Assembly (NCBI RefSeq): GCF_910596095.1 | Contig: NC_056548.1 | Coordinates: forward strand, 17,570,651 to 17,634,650 | Reading direction: 5' to 3' | DNA: 64,000 nucleotides | Source: Thunnus maccoyii | Lineage: Eukaryota; Chordata; Actinopteri; Scombriformes; Scombridae | Part shown: one piece after another, positions 21,831-32,819 of the stretch | Position numbering within the stretch: the stretch's first letter is position 1 | Layout of the letters: each line of letters opens with the position of its first letter | Translations under genes and position numbers: made by a program | The notes under the pieces: model-generated | The model's database searches: none | Told to the model about the DNA's origin: nothing | What the model saw: only the letters and a program-made list of their open reading frames with translations

Positions 21831-22740
21831 GCCTAAATATGGACTCCTTCTGTGCACTCTGACTGTTTGTTTGAGAAGAGGTACTGTTACTTTTCGCTTT
21901 GTTCAATCCACAATGTGTATTATGGTAATTAAGGCACAACGTAATTTTTGTTATTTTGCAAAAATACCTTAACAAACGTGCATTCTTATTTTGAGGGGGT
22001 ACGCCTCTCCACAGATCTGACCTGTAACTTGGCCTGTTGGCATCACGTGATTGTCTCCATGGAGATAGATAAGTTTTATGCCATACTGTGGAACATTCAG
22101 AATGTAAACAAAATTTTGATTGAATTGGGTTGTTGTTGTGTGCCTGACACTTAAACTTTGTTTGTTAAAGTTTGTTAAAAATGTCCAGATTTAAAGAGGC
22201 TAATCTTCTGGAGTATCTCAACTTGGATTCAGTCATAGTTCAAGAACCATTATATGTAGCTTCTTTGCATGTTGTATCTGTTGAAAAAAATGCATCCAGT
22301 TGTTTACAACTATTATTGCTGTTAAATAAATTTCCCAAAAGTGATATTTTTCTCTCGTCTTTTCTCAAGATGTATTTTTGCAGGTTTATACGTAAATTTT
22401 ACATTATAACTTGATTATTAAAACATAAAAACACAGCATATTTTGAAGAGATTTTATATATAATATACAGAACCATTCCATTTAAAATGCAGAGTTTTAC
22501 TGTTGTTCTACCGGTTTAAATTAGTTTTTGTTTGATATTTCCCTGTTAATTTTATCATTTATTGATGCACAATTAGCAGTTATTACATGTAAAAAATACA
22601 GGAAATGGTCTATTTATATACAACACCGTTATGTGAAATTAACAAAAAAAAAATTGTAGACTTAACAGTTTTTTAATGTGATTCAGCCGTGATTTCATTC
22701 ACTGTAAATCAATTTACATATTTCGTCTGTAAAGTTGTCT
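21831..22740. other. 3' non-coding part of the CACTA element
   Basis: AT-rich, with no supported gene. Short open frames at 21948-22154 and 22172-22414 have no recognisable domain. The last 250 bp become rich in TTTTACAG/CTGTAAA words as the 3' terminus approaches. An AATAAA at about 22325-22330 could end the transposon transcripts. Confidence 0.5.
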
Positions 22741-22914
22741 ACTGTGCTGCTGTATTTTTTACAGGAATTCTCTGGTAACCACAGCTGCCAGCGTTTTCCT
22801 GTAAAAACAACAGTTTTTTTTTTACAGTGTAGTGACACTTAAAAAATGGTAAAATGCTGGCAACTACAGCTGCCAGTAGTTTACTGTAATTTTACAGAGA
22901 CATTTGTTACAGTG
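22741..22914. repeat. Two consecutive CACTA 3' ends
   Basis: Two related segments, 22741-22830 and 22831-22914, each end TTACAGTG and each carry a CAGCTGCCAG word about 45 to 60 bp before the end (ACCACAGCTGCCAGCG and CTACAGCTGCCAGTAG). They look like 3' termini of two related CACTA elements joined head on, or one terminus duplicated. Confidence 0.6.
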
Positions 22915-23206
22915 GGAGGGTCACAGGAAGCAAATACCTTGGCATATCACTTGGAAAAGTACAGTACACAAGTTGAATTTCACAGCATGGCACTATTTTA
23001 ACAACAATTCCAGTAAAGAAAGTCAACAAATTATCAATATGCATCTTAAAGAAAAATTTCAAAATCTAGCAAGGATTTTCCTATAGTGGCAGGCAGTGTT
23101 GGCTTTTGGGTTAAATTAAAAATCCTACAGAGATTTTTGTAACAGTGGAGTGGACTGTCTATGAAAACAGTTAAGCTTAAAAATCAAATGCAATAACAAA
23201 ACACCA

Positions 23207-26200
23207 TTAACTCGTAGAAGTTAGTGCTTTTTCACAAATCCATTTTAGTTCAACTCTGCATTCAACATCATTCCAAGCCTTGAAGAAGTTTTCTCTGGGA
23301 TACACAGCTGTACAGTCCTCATCATTGATATCATTTGGTTCTCCATCATTCCAGTACCTGAAGCAAATGATAGGTTACTTTACAGTGATGTAGTCAACAG
23401 TATTCATCTTTTCCCCATTTGAATATTTTAATGGACAAGAGACTGTTGTGTCACAAATGGATGATGGCAGAGAATGGAAAGTCATAAATAAAGCTTCCAC
23501 ATCAAATCTGTGATTGAAATAATTTGTTAAACTACAAGTCTCTCAGAAGAATTTGCAGTTGGCCATTTTATTAAATTATCTGAATCGTTAAACCTCATAA
23601 AAGCTTTAACAAAAATGCTTTTTCCTAACTTCCAGGCCACCAGTTATGTACTGTTATGAGTACTTGCTTGAGACAGGTAATCCATCCTCTTATGTTTGTC
23701 AAAGTTACACTATTAGCAAACTCTTTGTTGATGCTTGCAGCTTATATGGTAGGGAAAATGTAAACAGCCCCTTCTTGCCTGGGCTGACAGTTCAGGAGGA
23801 TGCAATCATTAGAAGAAGTTCACCTGTGCAGGTTTTTAACCTTTGGAGGCATTTGAAGGCTTTTAACTTTTGGAAAACTTTGCTGCTTGATGTCTGACTG
23901 TACCAATTTTATTCTCGTAACACAAAACCATCAGAAAAGGACCTGGCAGCAGGAAGCTAAGCTTAGAATTACAATTTTTACAGCGTGTAACATATTTCAC
24001 TCTTACCCTTCAACCAGTACTGTTTCATCCAGCCATTTCCACGTCCCTTCTTCGTGCAAATCTCTTAGTCCAATCCAGAAGCCCATCAAGGATCTTAAGG
24101 TTTTTTGATCATTCACCAAGTGTTCGACAATTGACTTCTAACCAAAAAAATATATGAGCAAAATTTTTAAAAACCTTTCAAAATCTATATAAACAGGGCT
24201 TCAAAGAAATATTCACTGAGTGATGTTTGTTTTACCTCTTTGTCTTTGTTGTCTATGACTGCAAGGTCACCTCCATGTACCTGGCAGTACTGTCTAGCGT
24301 TTTTCCAGGATTTGATTCCATCACGGTCAGAGAAAGGGAAGTAATAGCATACTGAGTTCATCAGAAGCCATCCTGGTGGACAGTGTTTGCAGCCATCATC
24401 TGTTGCCCCCCAAAAAAGTAGCATGAACATGTAAAATTATACAAACACTGCATTGTTTTTTATGATAAACAATATTAGTAAAACAGGTCTTACTAATCAT
24501 TGGCAAGTGGGATCTCATTGCGTCAATGTTCTTCTTAATTTTATCAATCTGCACTTCATAGTCTTTAGATCTTTTTGTTTGATGTTCAAGCTCCCAGTTG
24601 GTTTGTGTCTGTCGACTCATCTCACTGTCCAGCTCCTTCTTGGCACCCTTCATGGTTTCAATTGCGGTCTTGTAAGTATCCTGGAGTTTGATCAACTTGC
24701 TGCTGATGCGCTCTGTATCATAGAGTGTGAGGTAGGTATCTGTAAGTTTGTTGTCTGTAAGTATTAAAGACAAATAGTGTTAGTATAGCAAAGAATTCTC
24801 TTTTTTTATGTTGCACATTTCTCTACTGTTTTTCTCTCTCTAAAGTCAACACCTTTCAGACAAAACATCTGACTGACATGTTTATATCTAACCCACCCTT
24901 GTAAGATCTCCTGAACATCAAGCACCCAAATATGAATTAACAAACAGATAGAGAAATAGAGACCACAAGAAAAAAAAAAGATTATGCAAATATTATTGAC
25001 ATCATCGCAATTACTTTGTAGTGTATCCCAGAAGTACCACCATGAGATAATTAATTGAATGACTCAAGATGAAAAAATTAATTGATTGACAGAAATTTAA
25101 TTGGCTTTTATTCTGTTAATTGATCAGTTCTAAAGAAACAAGTATGAGGCTATACTTGTCACAGCAGTGCTTTAAGCTAACTGCTAACATCGACATGCTA
25201 ATATGCACAACATGACAATGCTAATATGCTGATGTTTAGAAGGCATAATGTTTACCATGTTCTCCATCTTAGTGTAGCATGCTAACATTAGCAAATTAGC
25301 ACAAATTAAACACAAAGTACAGCTGAAGCCGATGGAAACGTTATTTGTTTGTAACTATTTAGTCATAAACCAAAGTATTGAGGATATAAAAATTTTGACC
25401 TGATGGTGCTGCCAGAGGAAGTCATAGGATCGCCGAAGTCAATAGGATTCAATGTCTGGGAACCATAAATGTCTGTAGAAAATTTGGTGGCAATCCGTCT
25501 TAAAGAGGACCTATTATGCCTATTTCAGCTCTAAATTTTTATTTTTGGACTCCACTAGAGTAGCTCAGCATGATTCACAGTTCAAAAAACTCCTTATTTA
25601 TCTTATCTTATTTATCCCTTTATGCAGCCCCTCAATATACACAGTTTCTCTTACACTCTGTTTTAGCTCCTGTCTCTTTAAGCCCCCCCTCCCAATGAGC
25701 TGATTGGCCAGCTTTACATATCAGAGTTGTGTAACTTTACAGTCAATGCAAACCAAATATTTTCTGCTTTACTGCTTCAAATTAAAAGCTTTTAAATGAC
25801 TTACTAATGGGACAGAATTTGCGAGAAGTAAAAACGTGTTCCTCACTGAATTAGTGGAGCTTCATTAGCGGAGCTTCGTTAGTGGAGCTTCATTAGCTTA
25901 ATTAACAGACAGGCAGAAACAGCCACAGTGAGATGTTTTATGAATACCTGCAGACAACCAGCACACCTTGAACAGGTAAACCACTTATTTTACTTTGCTG
26001 TGCTGTGTAATGGTGTTGTGGCTTGGCTAACTACTCCCAGAGCAATGCAGCGAACTTGTGTGCTGTGCACGTGGCAGATGTCCATATAAAGAAATCTGTC
26101 AGCTTGGGCTGAAAGTAGAAGAAACTATTGGACACTTACACCTGGGACACACTGGAAGCGTGAGCAGTGTGTGTGCTTCTGCCACTGGCAGCCCTATCTT

Positions 26201-28007
26201 TCTCGTTTTCCCTGTCTATTTCTGCTGAGAACCGCGTGCGTCACGCGGAGAAAATAGGCGAGACCTCGAATCTCTAGATGAAGCGACGCAGCAGCCTGGC
26301 GTGACGCGCCTCTCACGCAGGCAGTGTGGACACTCTAACCTGTTAACAGGGGCGCCGAAATGAAAAGCAAGAGGTTCCGCGACGCACACGCACTGCTCCC
26401 GCATCCAGTGTGGCCCAGGGGTTAGGGTTCAGAGTAGTCTGAAGCTGCTGCTTTTTGCTAACAGGGATTACTGCTACATGCGTTTACCTTGTTATTTGAC
26501 ACTGTAAAGGTAATGAAAGACCAAAGGGTTGGCTTATCATTTTAATGTGCAGAGTTGTGCAAGGATGATCATTTGCTTTGTTAATGTGTGTATGTCCTTG
26601 TGAGAAGGAATGTGTTTTAGGAGGCCCACTCCTCTCTTTCCATTCTTGCTTAGGCTCAGATAAACATCCTGGGTCTGGGAGTGAACAGGACAGGTTAAAG
26701 GGTCAAAAGCCACAGACAGGTTAGGGCTCTTGCCTTCCTGTGTCCTTGGGAGATGTGGTTTTTATCAGGCATACATGGGCATGTAATACCTTGTGGCTGT
26801 TTGCCGTTGGTTGTAATCCACAAGTTTGTATGATTTGACCAATCACAGATCATTTCTCTGTTCCTACTCTCACTATAATAGAATAGATTTACTCTTCGTT
26901 CGTCATATTTTAGGTTTCATGTTGGGTTTTGGGAAATGGTGATCAACATTTTCACTATTTTCTGACATTTTATAGACTTAACGACTGATCCATCAATAGA
27001 GAAAATAGTTTAATCAATAATGAAAACAATGGTTAGTTGCAGCCCTACTGCTCAGTATTAATATTTGTCAAAGATATTTTCAACATACAAACAAAACAAG
27101 CAATCTGACAATATTACTTTAGGCTAAAGCTGTTGATTAATTGATTAGTCCATCAACAGAAAATTAGCAAACATTTAATAATGCATTTTATAGGCTAAAT
27201 CAATTAATTGTTTAAGTCCATTTTCCACCCAAAATGGTTCCTGTTTTCTAAATGTGAGCGGCATTGCAGCTTTTTATTGTCCTACATTACAGTAAATTGA
27301 ATATCTTTTGATTTTGGACTGTTGGTCAAACAAAACACATCAATTGATGACATCAACTTGGGCTCTAGGAAATTGTGATGGACATTTGTTACTATTTACT
27401 GATGTTATACAGACCAAACAGCTAATAGATTAATCAAGCTAAATAATAAATGAGGAAATAATCCTTAGTTGCAGTCCTAATCAAAGGTACCAATAATTCC
27501 AAGCACTGCACACACTGACATTGACTTACAGTGGACTCCCAGGCTGATATCAGCTAGTAGTAGAACAGCAGCGAGTAGTGCCAGGCTCACTGCAACCAGT
27601 CTACAATGTTTTGAAGGTATCATATTGGACATGGACACTAGACAGAGATATAATGAATCATTATCAAAGACACTGTGTCAAACTACAGTAACAAAATAGT
27701 ACATATTCTAAAAACATTTGAATGTTGATGTGATCAAAAAATCCTTTTACAACCATGCAAAACATTCACTCAGTAAAAACTAACAGCAGACTTTAAAAAA
27801 AAAATTGTTAGTATAGTTCAACATATTTGCACCAATATGCCAGGCTCTAAAATGAAACAAACAGAATCAGAAATATGTTCATGAATGCATTTTGTAAATT
27901 ATGACTTTTAAAGTACCTTGTTGCTCCTCGCCGTTCAAGTCCTCTTGACAAATCAGTGTGTTAAATCCACCATCAAAATTACTACCTGAGATTTCTCTTC
28001 TCTCCAT
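23207..28007 (-). CDS. Lectin C: type II membrane C-type lectin, EPN/WND sugar site intact
   Basis: Six exons: 27917-28007 (ATG), 27530-27637, 24494-24754, 24236-24399, 24007-24137, 23207-23357 (stop TAA); 906 nt, 301 residues, phases consistent. The tail is MERREISGSNFDGGFNTLI. The membrane segment is about 44-65 (LVAVSLALLAAVLLLADISLG), the coiled-coil neck 67-153, and the C-type lectin domain 154-301 (CKHCPPGW, CYYF, GFWIGLRD, WICEK). EPND and WND are both present, as in lectin A, which is clearly its closest relative in the array (same VSMSNM/VSMSMV junction, same ICQED tail). Exon 5 is two codons shorter than in A. Sugar binding is predicted. Intron 2 (24755-27529) is expanded by at least four kinds of repeats. 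The CACTA element lies just downstream of this gene. Confidence 0.85.
25150..25500. repeat. Dispersed repeat in lectin C intron 2
   Basis: Carries TAGCATGCTAACATTAGC and ATTTGGTGGCAATCCGTC, the same repeat family as 11395-11960 but in the opposite orientation. Non-coding. Confidence 0.55.
25500..26139. repeat. AAAGAGGACCTATTATGC-type repeat in lectin C intron 2
   Basis: It begins TTAAAGAGGACCTATTATGCC, a start seen in a widespread teleost repeat, and includes a triplicated GGAGCTTCATTAG word at about 25857-25900. No open frame with gene character. Family assignment is from memory only. Confidence 0.4.
26140..26421. mobile_element. GC-rich inverted-repeat element (about 280 bp)
   Basis: The left end (ACCTGGGACACACTGGAAGC, then GTGAGCAGTGTGTGTGC) is the imperfect reverse complement of the right end (GCACACGCACTGCTCCCGC, then ATCCAGTGTGGCCCAGGGG). 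The interior is far richer in GC and CpG (CGACGCAGCAGCC, GACGCGCC) than the flanking intron. It is a non-autonomous DNA transposon with terminal repeats of about 38 bp. It sits in lectin C intron 2. Confidence 0.75.
26890..27481. mobile_element. GGGCTGCAACTAA-family elements, copies 3 and 4
   Basis: Copy 3 (about 26890-27050) keeps only the right half, ending GGTTAGTTGCAGCCCTAC. Copy 4 (27121-27481) runs from AGGCTAAAGCTGTTGATTAATTG to CCTTAGTTGCAGTCCTAA. Both share CATTTTATAGAC and TCAATAATGAAAAC-like words with the copy at 8970-9330. Confidence 0.6.
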
Positions 28008-28714
28008 TTTGACTGATTAGCTGAGATCAGTCATGTAAGAGATGATTTATTGGCACATTGCTCTGTGTCGACACGCCTGGCATATTATTGCTGAGCTCAT
28101 CAACAGTAAATTTACCATTATCCAGTTCCAGGGTAAATGTTCATTTAGAAAGAAAAGAGAAGTGAAATTCTTGTAAGTAATGCATGTTTATGGTATTTCC
28201 TCTTTTCAGCAACTGGTTCAATGACATAACTATACTTTCCCGTGAGAAATAATTTTTGGCAAACATCAACAAGTAGAGGCACAGTTCAGAGTTAAATAAA
28301 TAAGTATCATAAACATCTCTCTTTAATAACTCTTTCTTTACTGATGTCTCCTTCAGTCAGGCCAATGACTAAGGATGCCCTGGGGATATTAGCGGTTAAC
28401 TAATAGGTTTATGGTAATTTGGACTCAAAACTCAACATTTTGTTTCTTCCGGGGTAGTACAGGCCTTTTTTGTGGCTGCTAAGTAATTTGAACACTTCCC
28501 TGAAGCCCTGAGCAGGTTAATCCAAACTTCAAGAAGGCCATACACTATACTGCAGTATGTCCCCTGAACATTCCCAGTGGCTGATCTCAACAGACCCAGC
28601 AACACAATACCTCTCAGTAATCAACAAACAGTCATGTAAATCACACAGTTATCTAGTTTCAGGCCTTGTACTGTACTGAAGTCTGGTTGGAATTGGTTAA
28701 ACTAACAAAAACCT
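28008..28714. other. Lectin C upstream region
   Basis: No coding potential. The first about 165 bp (28008-28170) is duplicated at 30692-30855. No canonical TATA box is visible; the closest AT-rich word on the minus strand is CCAATAAATC about 40 bp upstream of the start codon. Confidence 0.45.
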
Positions 28715-29510
28715 CATAAACCAGATACGTATTAAAAATGAAACTATTACTGATCCTCTACTTATTTCTCATGCTTTTAACTGTCATTTCTCATCTATCT
28801 GTTGTTCCCAACACTTTAATTCTTATGATATGGCTGGCTCTTCAAATTCTACCACTCCTAATGGTTCTTTTTTCTTTAGAAAAATTCTGTCTTTTGTGGT
28901 ATAAATGAGTTAAAAGAAAATAGTAGTACTGGTCCAGATGGTTTGGAAGCTACATTTGTTAAACTTGCAGCTCATGTTCTAATGTATCCCCTTGATGATT
29001 TATTTAATATGTCTCTAACTACTTGTTCAATTCCTCCCATATAGAAATGTGCCGGAGTTGTCCGTCTTTTCAAAGGAGGAGACCCACTCGATGTGAATAA
29101 TTACAGACCAATCTCTGTTATCTGTACCATTGCCAACATTTTTGAGAAACTTTTTTTTGATTACTTATATCAGTACATCAATATGTGCAATATTCTATCT
29201 CCATCCCAATCAGGTTTTAGACGTAATTTCTCCACTACAACAGCCCTTCTAAAATTCACCAATGATGTGTTCTCCTCCTTTGATAAAGGCCTACTCACAG
29301 GTGCAATTTTTATTGATCTCTCCAAAGCTTTTGATTTGGTTGATCACTACCTCCTCCTCGATAAGCTCTATTCTGTTGGTTTATCTCAAAATGCTCTCCT
29401 CTGGTTTAATGCCTATCTCCATAATAGATGTCAGTGTGTTGTCTTTCAAGGTTCTCAGTCAAATAATTTAACTGTTGATAAGGGTGTTCCACAAGGCTCC
29501 ACCCTGGATA

Positions 29511-30356
29511 TTTGTTGTTATACCATACATATGTTTATATTTGTGTAATTTTGAGTAATTTAAAGTAAAAAATACCCAGAAACACAAGACATAACTTTAG
29601 AGAATTTTATTCACTTTTCAAAGACAGTAACATATATTTACTTTTTGGGCAATTCTTCCAGATCTAATTTGATGCCATTTCACATATCCAATGTAACTCT
29701 TTAATATTGCAGTTTCCATCATACCGGGATTTCCAGGGATTAGAGGGGCTAGGAACTGCAACGCCACAATCCTCTCCCAGGTAACCGTTGTTTGGTTCTC
29801 CACCCATCCAGTACCTTTGGAAAATCAAAATAATTAAATAGATATGTATAGTTTTATTTGGGATGATAAGGCATCATTTATCCTCACCAAAATAATGAAA
29901 GAGATCAATAATAATCCATAATTAATACAGCATTAAGAGTAAAATACTGCAGCTCTCACCTTTGTTCCACCTCAGTGACATTATTAATCCAGACCCATAT
30001 CCCCTCTGTCCCTGTGTCAGTGAGAACAATCCAGAATCCGTTCTCCCACATGTCAGTGCCACTTCTCATACTGTCAGTGCTGTTACTCACAAATGTCTGT
30101 GAGCATACAAAGGAGTTGATATTTTTAAAGAGACAACTGTAAAATGTAAATGTTTAAATATATATTTCAACATTTTTATTGAAATATACTTTACACTCTC
30201 TCTCTTATCTGTTTTCAACCCACCTGCTCCTCCTGATTATCGATCACAACCAGATCAGCTCCACGACTGATACAGTCCGCTCTGCTATCTGGCCAGTCCT
30301 TTTTGACAGTACGGGACTCAGAGTAAGAAAAGAAATAGCAGGATGTGTTGAGAAGA
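29511..30356 (-). pseudogene. Lectin D: truncated copy of lectin E 3' half
   Basis: Nearly identical to 32673-33518 of lectin E. It holds the last exon (29664-29814: EPNNGYLGEDC, WICEMASN, stop TAG), the second lectin-domain exon (29960-30096: GFWIVLTD where E has GFWIGLTD) and most of the first lectin-domain exon (30224 to 30356). There it stops dead inside the codons for the N-terminal Cys region. No neck, membrane or start exon follows; the sequence changes instead to DNA copied from lectin C. It cannot make a receptor. It lies inside the LINE at 28715-31955. Confidence 0.8.
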
Positions 30357-30855
30357 ATCATTATAAAAGACACTGTGTCAAACTACAGTAACAAAATAGT
30401 ACATATTCTAAAATCATTTGAATGTTGATGTGATCAAAAAATCCTATTACAACCATGCAAAACATTCACTCAGTAAAAACTAACAGCAGACTTTTTAAAA
30501 AAATTGTTAGTATAGTTCAACATATTTGCACCAATGTGCCAGGCTCTAAAATGAAACAACAGAATCAGAAATATGTTTATGAATGCATTTTGTAAATTAT
30601 GTTGTTGCTCCTCGCCGTTCAAGTCCTCTTGACAAATCAGTGTGTTAAATCCACCATCAAAATTACAACCTGAGATTTCTCTTCTCTCCATTTTGACTGA
30701 TTAGCTGAGATCAGTCATGTAAGAGATGATTTATTGGCACATCGCTCTGTGTCGACACTCCTGGCATATTATTGCTGAGCTCATCAACAGTAAATTCACC
30801 ATTATCCAGTTCCAGGGTAAAAGTTCATTTAGTAAGAAAAGAGAAGTGAAATTCC
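30357..30855 (-). pseudogene. Copy of lectin C start exon and flanks
   Basis: Matches lectin C from its intron 1 through start exon and upstream region (27657-28170). The copied exon at about 30603-30691 still reads MERREISGCNFDGG from an ATG, but 16 bp that include the splice donor (GTAC in lectin C at 27913-27916) are absent, so it cannot splice normally. It abuts lectin D at a GAA(T) microhomology and the LINE at GAAATTC. Confidence 0.8.
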
Positions 30856-31973
30856 ACCCTTGATTAATGATTTACCCCAAATATGCTTGAATTTTCTTGT
30901 TCATCTATATGCTGATGACACTGTTGTTTACACTTCTAACTCTGATATATTACAGATCCAGAACTCTTTACATTTTTTTTTACTCATATTGAATAAGAAG
31001 ATGTCCAGCAGCATGGTATTTGGCACGCGACACAGACATTCATATCACTTTGACTTTCATATTAATTTTGATGATGGATCTCCCCTCCAGAGAGTTGATT
31101 CCTTCAAATATCTTGGACTTTGGAATGACCCTGAACTCTGCTTTAAGCCCCACATTGATTTTATTATTAAATGAACATATGGTTGTCAGAGCTCACTCAA
31201 TTGCTCAATTAATTGCTTTTCATGTCAGAAAAAGAATAATCTCTCAGTTACTTTTACTTATAATTGATTATGCTCACATTGTCTATCTGAACACCTCTGA
31301 TATTTATCTTAGACCCCTAAATGTAGTATGTAACTCTCTACGTAGATTTATTTTGAGGTGCCCATAGAGAACTCATCATTGCTTTATGTATGAATCACTT
31401 AACTGGTTGCAGCCTAAAGCTAGAAGGCAGTTTCACTGGGTTCAGTTCATCTTTAAAGGTGTTTACTTTAATTTTCCTTCTTATTTGAAACTATTTTTGG
31501 TTCCATATAGATCTTCATATTTACTCAGACATACACAATATCCCTTTTTTTCTGTCACTAGAATTTTTAAAGAAGTCGGACGCAGGTCTTTTCAATACAA
31601 AGCTCCAGCCGACTGGAATGATGTTCCTCTTTCTCTTAGATCTATTAACTCTTTCTGCTGCTTCAGGACTTCTTTATCCTGTCATCTTAAAACAACCTGT
31701 TCATGCTTTTAATTTGTGTGTATTTGCAATTAGAAGATAAATTGTTTCAAGTGCTCTCGGTACTGATGAAACTGATCTGATTTTACGGATCATTTCTTGT
31801 GTCCAGTTTCTTGTACAACTGCTGAGGGTTGGGGGTGTGGGTGGGAGATGGTCAGCGAGCTGTCTGTATCTGCGTATTTGAAGTGTATGTTTTTTATGTA
31901 ACGATATCTTTGTATGTATATGTTATATTTTGTATTTTGTGTTTTTAGGACCCCACTATTGAAAAGTTTTCAC

Positions 31974-32399
31974 AGTTACTATTGAAAAAAATAATTTTGT
32001 ATGATGGTATTTCAGTATGTTGTATGAGAGTATTTCACTTAAAAGGGAAGGCATTTCAGGTGAACAGGAAGGTGACTGAGAAAAGCGAGTGCATGCTGTT
32101 GGCGGGCAGGATGCTAGGTGACTGTCCAGTGTGTCCACACTTGGAGTTGCAACGGTCAGTTGCTGCCCAATTGTTGTTGAATTTGACAGGGTTCTGATGT
32201 TGTCCGCTGACACCAATATATTGTTAAGTAACACTGCTGCTTCGGCAAGGCTACTTGCAGCTATTGAACAGACATCAGTGTCGCTAACGAATGAACAGCA
32301 TGCGCTCTCTTTTCTCAATCACCTTCCATTTTAACTGAAATCCACTGATACAATATACTGAAATTCCATCATACAAAATTATTTTTCTCAATAGTAATT
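31974..32399. mobile_element. Foldback element with arms of about 110 bp
   Basis: The left arm 31974 to about 32101 and right arm about 32292-32399 are inverted copies. The outer 78 positions (starting AGTTACTATTGAAAAAAATA on the left) differ at about eight, and after an 18 to 20 bp extra piece in the left arm the match resumes (GAGAAAAGCGAGTGCATGCTGTT). The loop of about 190 bp has no gene. It sits immediately after the LINE 3' end, and the terminal words are flanked by TTA/TAA. Superfamily not determined. Confidence 0.8.
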
Positions 32400-32610
32400 G
32401 TAAATGCTTTTCAATAGTTTATATAAAAGGATTTGACAATACTATATGAGAGCATTTTAACTGTGTATATGAGCACATTTTACTAGTATGTGTGAAAGCT
32501 TTTCAATAGTTTTAATGAGAGCATTTCAGTTGCATGTGTGTGTGGTTTTCAGTATAGCATGTGAATGAGTTTGGTTTCATATGTGTATGTGAGAGGAAAA
32601 GTACATGTAT
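32400..32610. repeat. Diverged tandem-like array
   Basis: Repeated words of the form TATGAGAGCATTTTAACTG, TATGAGCACATTTTACTAG, TGTGAAAGCTTTTCAATAG, AATGAGAGCATTTCAGTTG occur about every 30 to 37 bp. The same word (TATGAGAGTATTTCAC) lies in the arms of the adjacent foldback element, so this may be an extended, decayed end of that family. Confidence 0.5.
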
Positions 32611-32819
32611 ATGCGTGATAATTCTGAATAATGTCTCTAACGGCCCCTCATAACCAAAAGTGTGTACAGATGTTTGTTGTTATACCATACATATGTTTAT
32701 ATTTGTGTAATTTTGAGTAATTTAAAGTAAAAAATACCCAGAAACACAAGATATAATGAATTTTATTCATTTTTCAAAGACAGTAACATATATTTACTTT
32801 TTGGGCAATTCTTCCAGAT

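Larger units (their letters stand above)
15378..22830 (+). mobile_element. CACTA (EnSpm-type) DNA transposon with two intact genes
   Basis: The element opens CACTGTAAAAAAAAATACAG at 15378 and closes with the inverted TTTTTTTTACAGTG at 22817-22830; CACTG ends are typical of animal CACTA elements. Just inside both ends the words CTGTAAAA/TTTTACAG recur many times, the usual sub-terminal repeats of this superfamily. Between them, all on the plus strand, lie a promoter-like region (about 16200-16420), a transposase gene and a SAM-domain gene. A second CACTG-start at 15505 and a second CAGTG-end at 22914 suggest nested or stacked termini. No matching 3-bp target duplication is visible (CAA before 15378, TAG after 22830), so the exact ends are uncertain. 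Both frames are uninterrupted, which points to a young and perhaps still mobile copy. Confidence 0.8.
28715..31955 (+). mobile_element. CR1/L2/Rex-group LINE remnant, split by a lectin-derived patch
   Basis: Reverse-transcriptase sequence is readable on the plus strand in two parts. The first, 28715-29510, has SSTGPDGLEATFVKLAA, FKGGDP, NNYRPISV, SGFRRNFSTTTALL, the motif-A Asp in FIDLSKAFD, and GVPQGSTL. The second, 30856-31955, has INDLPQ, the catalytic YADD box (about 30907-30918), FKYLGL and a C-terminus ending TSLSCHLKTT, followed by a short 3' UTR. Only about eight codons normally lying between GSTLG and INDLP are missing, so the two parts are one LINE copy interrupted by 1345 bp at 29511-30855. 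It lacks the endonuclease half and holds internal stops and frameshifts, hence a dead 5'-truncated copy. Clade (CR1, L2 or Rex1) is not resolved by eye. Confidence 0.75.
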
